Part shown: positions 1 to 6,014 of the stretch, in pieces
How the letters are laid out: every line of letters starts with the position of its first letter
How positions within the stretch are numbered: position 1 is the first letter of the stretch
NCBI GenBank assembly: GCA_028287455.1
Contig: JAQBPP010000225.1
Span: forward strand, 1-7,277
Direction: 5' to 3'
Length of the DNA: 7,277 nucleotides
From: Bacilli bacterium
Lineage (GTDB): Bacteria > Bacillota > Bacilli > Tumebacillales > JAQBPP01
The notes under the pieces: generated by a model
The model's input: the letters and a program-made list of their open reading frames with translations, nothing else
What the model was told of the DNA's origin: nothing
Databases searched by the model: none
Made by a program: the position numbers and the translations under genes

Positions 1-514
1 GGTTAATGGCGGTGTCCCGGCCATTGCGATATTCTGCCGCTGTCATATTTTCACGCGGTGCCATGGATGGATCATATATAGGCCTTCCGAATGCACCTGA
101 ATATGCAAACACTCTGGCAATGCCCATGGCGCCAATCGCATCCAGCCTGTCCGCATCCTGAACCACCTGGCCCTCAAGCGTATGCATCTGCGGTCTGCCT
201 CCGCCTTTAAACGACAGCATACTAATTATTTCCATCACGTGTGAGGAAGTATTCGCATCAACCGCTTGAGCTTGCAGCCAGTGAAACACGTTTTCAAGGC
301 TGGCCTGCTCATTTTCATTTAGTTTTTCATCAGCCACATCATGCAGCAGCGCAGCAAGCTCACAGGTAAACTCATCTGCACCCTCTTGTTTTGCAATCGT
401 CTTAGCGGTTTGGGTCACCCGGTAAATGTGCCATATGTCATGACCACTTGCATCAAAACGCAGCGCTTCCTGTACGAACAGTTGTGCTTCCTGCAAGATT
501 TTCTGCTGATCCAT
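1..514 (-). CDS. HD-domain metal-dependent phosphohydrolase, YpgQ-like (3' end outside window)
   Basis: The visible part is 171 residues from an ATG at 514, preceded by a good Shine-Dalgarno (AGAGGTG on the minus strand, about 521-529). The reading frame is open to the window edge, so the C-terminus is missing, perhaps 35-45 residues judging from the family's usual length of about 210. The HD-superfamily signature is complete: GHDIWHIYRV at residues 24-33 (metal His29), LLHDVADEKL at 57-66 (His58-Asp59), and QDADRLDAIGAMGIARVFAY at 119-138 (Asp120). This long motif is typical of the YedJ/YpgQ group. B. subtilis YpgQ is reported to be a Mn-dependent (d)NTP pyrophosphohydrolase, so a soluble cytoplasmic nucleotide-cleaning role is the best guess; the substrate is inferred. 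It lies 33 bases after the small helical protein gene and is probably co-transcribed with it and with the comE genes. Confidence 0.88.
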   Translation of the reverse strand, partial: MDQQKILQEAQLFVQEALRFDASGHDIWHIYRVTQTAKTIAKQEGADEFTCELAALLHDVADEKLNENEQASLENVFHWLQAQAVDANTSSHVMEIISMLSFKGGGRPQMHTLEGQVVQDADRLDAIGAMGIARVFAYSGAFGRPIYDPSMAPRENMTAAEYRNGRDTAIN

Positions 515-547
515 CGGAAAAACACCTCTTATTATTTGTAGCAGTCA

Positions 548-802
548 TCATGATTTTAACACTTTAAACTGTTCCCGACGAAGTTTTGCTACCGTTTTAT
601 CATGATTGTTAAGCAGATGTTTCGCTTTGTCCTCCATTGCACGCTGCGCATTCGTGATCGAGCGCAGGGCCTTGGAAACAGCGGCAAATCTTCTAATAAA
701 ATCAGTTGTGGATCCTGTTACTAGCTCCGATTTGCGCTCGTCAATCTGTTTGGCCAGCTGTTCCAAATCTGCCAGCAAGTCGGATAAGAGTGGTTGTTTC
801 AA
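548..802 (-). CDS. small helical protein of unknown function (84 aa, TTG start)
   Basis: I do not recognise this protein. It is short, very charged, and reads as mostly alpha-helical with possible coiled-coil character (LLADLEQLAKQIDERKSEL near the start, a Lys/Arg-rich C-terminal helix). It has no signal peptide, membrane segment or cysteines. The TTG start at 802 is chosen because GAGAGGGAG lies 7 bases upstream (810-818); an in-frame GTG at 835 would add 11 residues but has no Shine-Dalgarno. The gene sits between comEC (84-base gap) and the YpgQ-like gene (33-base gap), all on one strand, so it is probably co-transcribed. The gap from comEC also contains a weak promoter-like pair (TTGTGA, 17 bases, GATAGT), so separate transcription is possible. 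Intact frame, ribosome binding site and tight packing support a real gene. Confidence 0.68.
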   Translation of the reverse strand: MKQPLLSDLLADLEQLAKQIDERKSELVTGSTTDFIRRFAAVSKALRSITNAQRAMEDKAKHLLNNHDKTVAKLRREQFKVLKS

Positions 803-886
803 GTGATTTCTCCCTCTCGATGTTCTTCGTTCCACTATCTTGTATTTAAAAGCACATCACAACCGGAAGTTTCTGGGCAATCCTTT

Positions 887-3211
887 CTAACGCTCAGTGT
901 CCATTTGCAGTCCTGAGCTGCCTACTGTCAAGTGTATTGTTCCATTCAGATCCGTTCGATAAACTTGCATCTCTTTTTGCAGCAGGAGATCCAAAGTCTC
1001 CTGGTCAACAGGCGCCTTGCTGTTGCTCCGTCCTGATGAGATAACTGCAACAGTTGGATTCACCGTATTTAAGAAAGGTTCGCTGGTAGAGTGCTTCCCT
1101 CCGCCTCGCGATACCTTCAGGACATCGGCTGATGGCCAGTCACTTAGCCGGCTCGATTCTTGCACGTCTGTTAAATCGCCGGCAAACAAAATCGAATTTG
1201 AGTTGAAATCAATCGAAAATACAAGGCTTTCGATTCGTTCGTTTACAGGAACTTCTGCACCAGTTGGAATTTGAAGTACTTGAAGGGAAGTTAGTGGGTC
1301 CAGGTTCAGAATTGTTTGGGCTTCGGGGAATTGGAGCGGGATGTGATGCTGGTTCACTTTTGACAAAAACAATTGACCAATCAGATTGTTTTGCAAACCG
1401 TTAGCTGCGACCACCTGCTCTACAGGCATCTGATCAAACAGTGGAATTAAACCGGCTGCATGAGTCGCTTTGGAATCGGTTAGTATGACGCAGTCGATCT
1501 GATTGACATGCAATTTACGAAGCGCAGGCAGCAGGATTAAGCGGCCCACATCATAAGAATTGGGGTAACCTGTGCTGCCTCCTCCATCGATCAGGCAAAA
1601 GTGACCGTTAGACAACCGGATCAAAGTTGCATCTCCTTGTCCGACGTCAAGAAACCAAACTTGCAGCTGATCGGTTCTTGGCAGTTGCAAATTCACCACC
1701 GTGAGACAGACTACAGCGCCTGCCAAACCTGCACATCCACTCCATTTGAAATAGCGCTGTCTGGCAGACAGCAATAGCAACAAAAAACTCGCGTAATACA
1801 AAACCAGGCAAATGCCTGGAAATACAACTGACGTGTTCACACCGGGCAAAGAGCCTGCAAATGCGGCCAACTGCGAGAGAGCAGATAATCCAGCTCCTAA
1901 GAGTTTTGCTGGCAGCGCGAGCCAGCCACCAGTGACACTAGCAAGCAACACTAACAAAAGCCCAACGGGCACCAGCAGTTCCACCAGCGGTGTCAAGGTG
2001 AGATTGGAAAGAACAGACAAGAAGCTCCATTGATGAAAATAAAACGCGATCAACGGAAACGACAAACTTTCTGCCACCAGCACTCCTGGCAGGAGCCTGC
2101 TGACTCCTCTTAGCTGCATCAGACTCGGCCACTTTTTATGGAAAAAGCGCTCCAGTGGACGGGAACAGGTCACCAGCCCACAGGTAACAATAAAGGTTAA
2201 TTGAAATCCGATATCAAAGAGCCAAAAAGGGTTCAACAACAAGCAAAACAAGAAGCTGATTAACAGGAGTCTGTAAAATGACGGGAGATGCGCGCCAGCA
2301 GGGCGCAGTTCGTACAGGCTTACCAGAATGGCCGCTCTGCAAATGGAGATGCTTCCACCTGCAAGGAGATAGTACACCCAGACGAACAGTAGAATCAGAC
2401 CACGCTTGGCTTGGCCAGTGATGCGGATTTTTCTGAGCACCCAGCGCAGCGGCAAGACGAGTGCCAAGATATTGGCACCTGATGCAGCCAGTAAATGCGT
2501 AATGCCAAGCGCAGTAAATCCGGACGCAACAGAAGCTGAAATATCAGCAGTTTGACCAAATACAATGCCAAGCAGCAATGCTGCTTCATCTGCAGGAAGG
2601 ATGGCAGTCAATTGCTGACGCGGCCAGTCGGTTAACTGTTGTTTCCAAATCGCCAGCTCAAACAGCAATTGCTGCCAATGCGTCACTGTGTAAACAGGCG
2701 TCATATCGGTAACTCGTATATAACCGCCTGGTCTTAGCGCCAAGAGAGTAAGCTGCTGCAGGCCGCTTGCACGAGTAAGCGTCGAATTCAGCTGCCACCT
2801 CCCTGTTACCACTACCCAGCCGCTGGTTACTTGGGGATGGCCGGAGAAATGCAGCGGCAGATCAAGAGAAACAGGAGTGTTGCACTGGAGGGTAGGCTGG
2901 CTGCTGCCGTTTAGCACAATCCCTGCAAACACGGTTTGCTGTTCAGAATATGCCAATTTAGGTTTCACAAATAGTTCCGCATATCCTGTTTGATAAATTC
3001 CACCAGATAACAAAGCCAGTCCAATAACAACTAAACTAAACTTTCTCATCCTGATCATTCGCGAGGCCACCAAGAGGGATGCACTGTACAAACCAAACAC
3101 AACAACCAGTGTTCGCAGCCCCCATATGCCGCAAACAGCAATTCCGCTGGCAAATGCAAGGATCACCATAGTCAGCACAGCATTTGCACGTGAGACAGTA
3201 TCATTCTTCAT
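887..3211 (-). CDS. comEC: ComEC/Rec2 competence DNA channel with degenerate MBL domain
   Basis: This is the integral membrane channel that brings one DNA strand into the cytoplasm during natural transformation. The 774-residue length is normal for the full three-domain form. In order: N-terminal membrane segments (about 10-76), an extracellular OB-fold/DUF4131-like region (about 80-170), and the polytopic competence domain (about 205-507). Recognisable competence motifs are GITHLLAASGANILAL at 236-251, ICRAAILVSLYEL at 290-302 and DIGFQLTFIVTCGL at 333-346. The C-terminal MBL-like domain begins near 517 (LDVGQGDAT 521-529, LIDGGG 540-545). Its catalytic motifs are eroded: the usual LTHxxxDH reads LTDSKATH (577-584), HHGSxxS reads SRGGGKHS (701-708) and the late HP histidine is missing, while Asp679 of the AGD motif remains. 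The ATG lies 14 bases after the comEA stop without an obvious Shine-Dalgarno, suggesting translational coupling. Identity is secure; nuclease activity is doubtful. Confidence 0.95.
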   Translation of the reverse strand: MKNDTVSRANAVLTMVILAFASGIAVCGIWGLRTLVVVFGLYSASLLVASRMIRMRKFSLVVIGLALLSGGIYQTGYAELFVKPKLAYSEQQTVFAGIVLNGSSQPTLQCNTPVSLDLPLHFSGHPQVTSGWVVVTGRWQLNSTLTRASGLQQLTLLALRPGGYIRVTDMTPVYTVTHWQQLLFELAIWKQQLTDWPRQQLTAILPADEAALLLGIVFGQTADISASVASGFTALGITHLLAASGANILALVLPLRWVLRKIRITGQAKRGLILLFVWVYYLLAGGSISICRAAILVSLYELRPAGAHLPSFYRLLLISFLFCLLLNPFWLFDIGFQLTFIVTCGLVTCSRPLERFFHKKWPSLMQLRGVSRLLPGVLVAESLSFPLIAFYFHQWSFLSVLSNLTLTPLVELLVPVGLLLVLLASVTGGWLALPAKLLGAGLSALSQLAAFAGSLPGVNTSVVFPGICLVLYYASFLLLLLSARQRYFKWSGCAGLAGAVVCLTVVNLQLPRTDQLQVWFLDVGQGDATLIRLSNGHFCLIDGGGSTGYPNSYDVGRLILLPALRKLHVNQIDCVILTDSKATHAAGLIPLFDQMPVEQVVAANGLQNNLIGQLFLSKVNQHHIPLQFPEAQTILNLDPLTSLQVLQIPTGAEVPVNERIESLVFSIDFNSNSILFAGDLTDVQESSRLSDWPSADVLKVSRGGGKHSTSEPFLNTVNPTVAVISSGRSNSKAPVDQETLDLLLQKEMQVYRTDLNGTIHLTVGSSGLQMDTER

Positions 3212-3225
3212 GTTGATTGCGTTGT

Positions 3226-3879
3226 TTAATTCAGTGTCAATTTAGGTGAAATCTGATCGAGCACCTTTTGAGTGATGCCTTTGACTTGCAAAAGATCTTC
3301 GATCCTTAAAAAGGGGCCGTGTTCCAATCGATATTTGACAATCGCTGCCGCCCTGGTTTTCGCAATGCCCGGCACTGCACTTAACTCACTTGAAGATGCG
3401 CGATTAAGTGACACCTTGCCTATAGTGGCGTCAGCAACGCCACTGCCGGTATTCTGTCCGACAGACTCAGCTGTTTTGGCAGGGATCACAATTTGAGCTC
3501 CGTCGGTAACCTTGGCTGCCAGATTTAACCCCAATGCAGTACCATCAGGTGTGATCCCTCCCGCCGCATCAATAGCATCCTGCACTCTCGCTGGCGAGTT
3601 CATTGCGTGCAGGCCTGGCTTCTGTACATTCCCTTCCACGTCGACGACAATGTTCCCTTTAGCAGTTACTATATCATTCGTCGTTTTCTGCACAGCAGAT
3701 TTAGTTGACTTGGTAGGACCTGCAGCAGGCAGAACCGGATTAGCGGAAATAACGTCACCATTTGCAGCCCCGTTTCCGAGCGCTGTCCCCATGGCAGCCG
3801 GAGATAACACCCACCAAACAACTCCTGCCGCTAAAGGGATTCCGAGGAACACTGTTAAACTGCGCAGTCTTCGATTCAA
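3226..3879 (-). CDS. comEA: ComEA competence DNA receptor (TTG start)
   Basis: ComEA is a membrane-anchored protein that binds double-stranded DNA outside the membrane and hands it to ComEC. With the TTG start it has 217 residues: an N-terminal anchor segment (about 7-26, after the basic MNRRLR), a Gly/Ala/Thr-rich linker, an SLBB domain (about 76-133, VDVEGNVQKPGLH then AAGGITPDG), and a C-terminal double helix-hairpin-helix DNA-binding domain (154-217, with LNRASSSELSAVPGIAKTRA, YRLEHGPF and VKGITQKVLDQI). The TTG at 3879 is preferred because GGAGGTGG lies 5 bases upstream at 3885-3892. An ATG at 3894 overlaps that site, and an ATG at 3960 lies upstream of the promoter, so neither fits. comEC follows after 14 bases. 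The deaminase gene comEB, found between these genes in B. subtilis, is absent. Confidence 0.94.
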   Translation of the reverse strand: MNRRLRSLTVFLGIPLAAGVVWWVLSPAAMGTALGNGAANGDVISANPVLPAAGPTKSTKSAVQKTTNDIVTAKGNIVVDVEGNVQKPGLHAMNSPARVQDAIDAAGGITPDGTALGLNLAAKVTDGAQIVIPAKTAESVGQNTGSGVADATIGKVSLNRASSSELSAVPGIAKTRAAAIVKYRLEHGPFLRIEDLLQVKGITQKVLDQISPKLTLN

Positions 3880-3884
3880 CAAAA

Positions 3885-3892
3885 CCACCTCC
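3885..3892 (-). promoter_or_regulatory. ribosome binding site fixing the TTG start of comEA
   Basis: The minus strand reads GGAGGTGG, a near-perfect Shine-Dalgarno, followed after 5 bases by TTG AAT CGA. It overlaps the in-frame ATG at 3894, so that ATG cannot use it. This site decides in favour of the TTG start and makes ComEA 27 residues shorter than the longest open frame. Confidence 0.8.
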
Positions 3893-3913
3893 ATGTATAT
3901 GGTATATGAGTAT

Positions 3914-3942
3914 ATTATATCAAGGTTAATTAACTTTGTCCA
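3914..3942 (-). promoter_or_regulatory. sigma-A-type promoter of the comEA-comEC operon
   Basis: On the minus strand there is a -35 hexamer TGGACA (3937-3942, one mismatch to TTGACA), a spacer of exactly 17 bases, and a perfect -10 TATAAT (3914-3919). Transcription would start near 3907, giving a short leader of about 28 bases before the comEA TTG. No K-box is evident to me in the bases just upstream of the -35; ComK dependence would need testing. Most of the spacer is occupied by a near-palindrome, described separately. Confidence 0.75.
3921..3938. promoter_or_regulatory. near-palindrome in the comEA promoter spacer, candidate operator
   Basis: CAAGGTTAATTAACTTTG is symmetric except for one base pair, with a perfect core GTTAATTAAC. 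It fills the space between the -35 and -10 of the comEA promoter and ends 15 bases upstream of the proposed mntR -35, so a bound protein could block comEA and perhaps affect mntR. The half-sites (GGTTA, TAACT) loosely recall DtxR-family boxes, but the half-site spacing differs from the classic DtxR box. The assigned function is inference. Confidence 0.35.
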
Positions 3943-3953
3943 GATAAGATTCG

Positions 3954-3983
3954 TTTGCATCCTTTACCCCCCCATAGTAAAAT
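3954..3983 (+). promoter_or_regulatory. candidate mntR promoter
   Basis: A -10 TAAAAT (3978-3983) lies 18 bases after a -35-like TTTGCA (3954-3959, four matches to TTGACA). The start would be near 3990, about 28 bases before the mntR ATG. The spacer contains a run of seven C (3967-3973). The -35 is weak, so the assignment is moderate at best. Confidence 0.4.
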
Positions 3984-4017
3984 GGATTGGAATCTCCGGA
4001 GAAAGAGAGGACATAGA

Positions 4018-4461
4018 ATGCTGACGCCAAGCATGGAGGATTATCTCGAAAAAATATATGAACTGATGAAGGAGAAGGGGTATGCCCGGGTTTCCGACAT
4101 CGCCTCCCTGTTAGCCGTTGGACCTTCCTCTGTAACTAAGATGATCCAAAAATTGGATGAACAGCGATTCGTTACTTATGAGAAATATCGCGGTATCATT
4201 TTAACTCCACGCGGAGAACAGTTGGGTCGTTTAATGAAACAACGCCACCGGATGCTGGAAGAGTTCTTGCGAATGCTGGGGGTACAGGAGGAAACGATTC
4301 AACAAGACGTGGAAGGAATTGAGCACCATGTTAGTCCTCACACGATGGAGGCATTGCAAAGCCTCGTTCTATTTTTTAAAGACCAGGAGAACTGTTTAAA
4401 CGAATATCTTGACTTCCGGAAACAAATAGACGAGCTCCGCAGCCCGAAAACAAATTCATGA
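4018..4461 (+). CDS. mntR: MntR, manganese-dependent transcriptional repressor
   Basis: This DtxR/MntR-family repressor senses manganese and turns off Mn uptake genes (mntH- and mntABC-type in B. subtilis). The 147-residue protein matches B. subtilis MntR closely. It has an N-terminal winged helix (about 1-70, with MEDYLEKIY, GYARVSDIASLLAV, PSSVTKMIQKLD and YEKYRG) and a C-terminal dimerisation and metal domain. All known B. subtilis Mn ligands are at identical positions: Asp8, Glu11, His77, Glu99, Glu102 and His103 (DVEGIEHH at 97-104). It lacks the SH3-like domain of DtxR/IdeR, as expected for MntR. The ATG at 4018 is preceded by GAGAGG with 7-base spacing; a longer in-frame extension to 3955 would overlap the promoter. 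It is divergent from comEA and is followed by an intrinsic terminator. No Mn transporter gene is present in the window. Confidence 0.96.
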   Translation: MLTPSMEDYLEKIYELMKEKGYARVSDIASLLAVGPSSVTKMIQKLDEQRFVTYEKYRGIILTPRGEQLGRLMKQRHRMLEEFLRMLGVQEETIQQDVEGIEHHVSPHTMEALQSLVLFFKDQENCLNEYLDFRKQIDELRSPKTNS

Positions 4462-4464
4462 GAA

Positions 4465-4494
4465 GCGCATCCCGCCTTGGGGATGGGCTTTTTT
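4465..4494 (+). terminator. intrinsic terminator after mntR, in the ddl leader
   Basis: GCGCATCCC (4465-4473) pairs with GGGATGGGC (4480-4488) with one G-G mismatch and a 6-base loop, followed directly by six T (4489-4494). It starts 4 bases after the mntR stop, and the T-run ends 20 bases before the ddl ATG. There is no room for a ddl promoter after it, so it may act as a partial terminator or attenuator. Confidence 0.7.
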
Positions 4495-4514
4495 ACCTGG
4501 AGAGGAGAATCGCA

Positions 4515-5624
4515 ATGCGCAATGAGAAAATTCGGGTCGGGGTGATTTTCGGGGGGAAATCTGGGGAACATGAAGTCTCCCTTTTATCAGCGCAATCGGT
4601 GATGGATAATTTAGATCCCGAAATTTATGAGATTGTACCGATTGGCATCACAAAAGAAGGCAGGTGGATTCCGGGAGCTGCTGCTTTTGCCGCTCTGGGT
4701 GTGCAAGCACCAAAAGGATATCTGGGAACTCAGGTAACCATTAACCCTTCCCCTACCTCGGCTAGTGCTGCAGCAACGACCGATTCTGCTTTTCCAATGG
4801 TTCCAAGCATTGGCCAGCAAACGCTGGATGTGCTGATCCCTGTTCTTCATGGTCCGTTTGGTGAAGATGGAACCGTCCAGGGACTGCTTGAATTGATGGA
4901 TGTTCCTTATGTCGGGGCTGGCGTACTCGCTTCTTCCGTTGCTATGGATAAAATCATGATGAAAGCGATCTTCGCTCAAGCCGGAATTGAGCAGTGCAAA
5001 TATTGCGCTTATACTAGGCGCCAGTGGGAAAGCAGCCAAAATCGCATCCTGGATGAAATCGAGTCCAGCCTCGGCTATCCTTGCTTCATAAAACCGGCCA
5101 ATCTTGGTTCGTCAGTCGGAATTTCCAAAGCTAATAATCGTAACGAATTGATTGTCGCCATCAATACTGCCGGGGAATACGACAGACGGATTATTGTGGA
5201 AGAAGGAATTAACGCGCGAGAAATTGAAGTTGCTGTGCTCGGAAACGACAATCCCCGCGCCTCTGTACCAGGTGAAGTGATTCCCGGGGCCGATTTTTAC
5301 GATTATAACGATAAATACATGGATGGAAAAACGCAATATGACATCCCGGCTAAGCTGTCAGATGAGTTGATCGCCCGTATTCAGCAGCAAGCGATCGCCG
5401 CCTATCAGGCTGTGGATGGTGCTGGGCTTGCGAGGGTTGATTTCTTCCTTGAAAAAGAAACTCACCGAATCTTAATTAACGAGATCAATACGTTTCCAGG
5501 TTTCACACGCTATTCCATGTACCCGAAACTCTGGGAAGCGACCGGTCTGTCCTACTCAGAACTTCTGGCTCAGTTGATTCGGCTGGCATTGGAACGTCAC
5601 GCAGACAAACATCGCAAATTTTAA
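4515..5624 (+). CDS. ddl: D-alanine--D-alanine ligase (DdlA-type)
   Basis: This cytoplasmic ATP-grasp enzyme joins two D-alanines for the peptidoglycan stem peptide. Its 369 residues show an N-terminal domain with VGVIFGGKSGEHEVSLLSA (8-26) and LHGPFGEDGTVQG (111-123), a central ATP-binding part with FIKPANLGSSVGIS (191-204), and the C-terminal Mg-binding set Asp309 (RVDF), Glu323 and Asn325 (NEINTFPGF 322-330). FYDYNDKY (261-268) carries the Tyr associated with D-Ala-D-Ala rather than the Phe of D-Ala-D-lactate ligases, which suggests ordinary vancomycin-sensitive precursors. Residues about 76-97 are a Ser/Ala/Thr-rich, probably flexible insert. The ATG at 4515 follows AGAGGAG by 7 bases; an in-frame ATG at 4458 would translate through the terminator hairpin and adds no family residues. 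The MurF partner gene often found next to ddl is not downstream here. Confidence 0.96.
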   Translation: MRNEKIRVGVIFGGKSGEHEVSLLSAQSVMDNLDPEIYEIVPIGITKEGRWIPGAAAFAALGVQAPKGYLGTQVTINPSPTSASAAATTDSAFPMVPSIGQQTLDVLIPVLHGPFGEDGTVQGLLELMDVPYVGAGVLASSVAMDKIMMKAIFAQAGIEQCKYCAYTRRQWESSQNRILDEIESSLGYPCFIKPANLGSSVGISKANNRNELIVAINTAGEYDRRIIVEEGINAREIEVAVLGNDNPRASVPGEVIPGADFYDYNDKYMDGKTQYDIPAKLSDELIARIQQQAIAAYQAVDGAGLARVDFFLEKETHRILINEINTFPGFTRYSMYPKLWEATGLSYSELLAQLIRLALERHADKHRKF

Positions 5625-5628
5625 ATGT

Positions 5629-5660
5629 AAAAAAGAGTCTACGCTAGAAACGTAGACTCT
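5629..5660 (-). terminator. intrinsic terminator of the 5S rRNA gene
   Basis: AGAGTCTACG (5634-5643) and CGTAGACTCT (5651-5660) form a perfect 10-bp stem with a 7-base loop. On the minus strand it is followed by a run of six T (the A-run at 5629-5634, one base shared with the stem). The U-tract is only on the minus side, so it is built for the 5S transcript. It begins about 5 bases after the ddl stop and may stop ddl transcription less efficiently in the other direction. Confidence 0.85.
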
Positions 5661-5669
5661 ACAAATCTG

Positions 5670-5785
<116 letters not shown>

Positions 5786-5795
5786 CTGTATTTAT

Positions 5796-5824
5796 AAAAT
5801 ACCATATCTGATTTACCTTATCAA
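5796..5824 (-). promoter_or_regulatory. candidate promoter of the solitary 5S rRNA gene
   Basis: On the minus strand there is TTGATA (5819-5824), a 17-base spacer and TATTTT (5796-5801), placing the start near 5789, a few bases before the mature 5S end. The -10 overlaps a small palindrome (GTATTT ATA AAATAC, 5788-5802). Position and spacing fit; the -10 is not a perfect match. Confidence 0.5.
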
Positions 5825-5850
5825 CAATTGTTTTACAGACAACTGAAACA

Positions 5851-5907
5851 GGCGCCCATTCTCCATATCCTTCGCAGGATCCCGCACAGGGAGAAAGCAA
5901 TAGCGCC
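5851..5907. repeat. nested inverted repeats in the 5S/dehydrogenase intergenic region
   Basis: Three stems can nest: GGCGC (5851-5855) with GCGCC (5903-5907), TTCTCC (5859-5864) with GGAGAA (5890-5895), and ATCCT (5867-5871) with AGGAT (5876-5880) around a TCGC loop. It has no adjoining T-run and matches no riboswitch class I know. It sits between the divergent 5S and dehydrogenase promoters, so it may not be transcribed at all. Confidence 0.3.
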
Positions 5908-5914
5908 ATCACGA

Positions 5915-5942
5915 TTGACGGTTGCCCGCCGCTCTGTAGTAT
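5915..5942 (+). promoter_or_regulatory. candidate promoter of the dehydrogenase gene
   Basis: TTGACG (5915-5920, five matches to the -35 consensus) is followed after 16 bases by TAGTAT (5937-5942, a partial -10). This would leave a leader of roughly 65 bases before the ATG at 6015. The -35 is good and the -10 is mediocre. Confidence 0.38.
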
Positions 5943-6014
5943 TCTATGCATAAACTGGAAAATCGATGCGCGAATTTATAGGGGACAAGCCTACATAACT
6001 GGAGGTAATCACGA

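Noticed and set aside
1017..2589. Several open frames of 64-85 codons within comEC on both strands
   Set aside because: They overlap a long, clearly conserved gene, show no family motifs or ribosome binding sites, and are shadow frames.
3226..3960. Longer ComEA starting at ATG 3960
   Set aside because: That start lies upstream of the promoter's -35 and -10, so the extra residues would not be transcribed; the Shine-Dalgarno at 3885-3892 points to TTG 3879.
3512..4024. 170-codon plus-strand frame antisense to comEA
   Set aside because: It is the complement of the conserved SLBB region of comEA and then crosses the divergent promoter region; no ribosome binding site or recognisable domain.
4458..4514. 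19-residue N-terminal extension of Ddl from an ATG overlapping the mntR stop
   Set aside because: It runs through the terminator hairpin, encodes nothing typical of Ddl, and a strong Shine-Dalgarno precedes ATG 4515. The ATGA overlap looks accidental.
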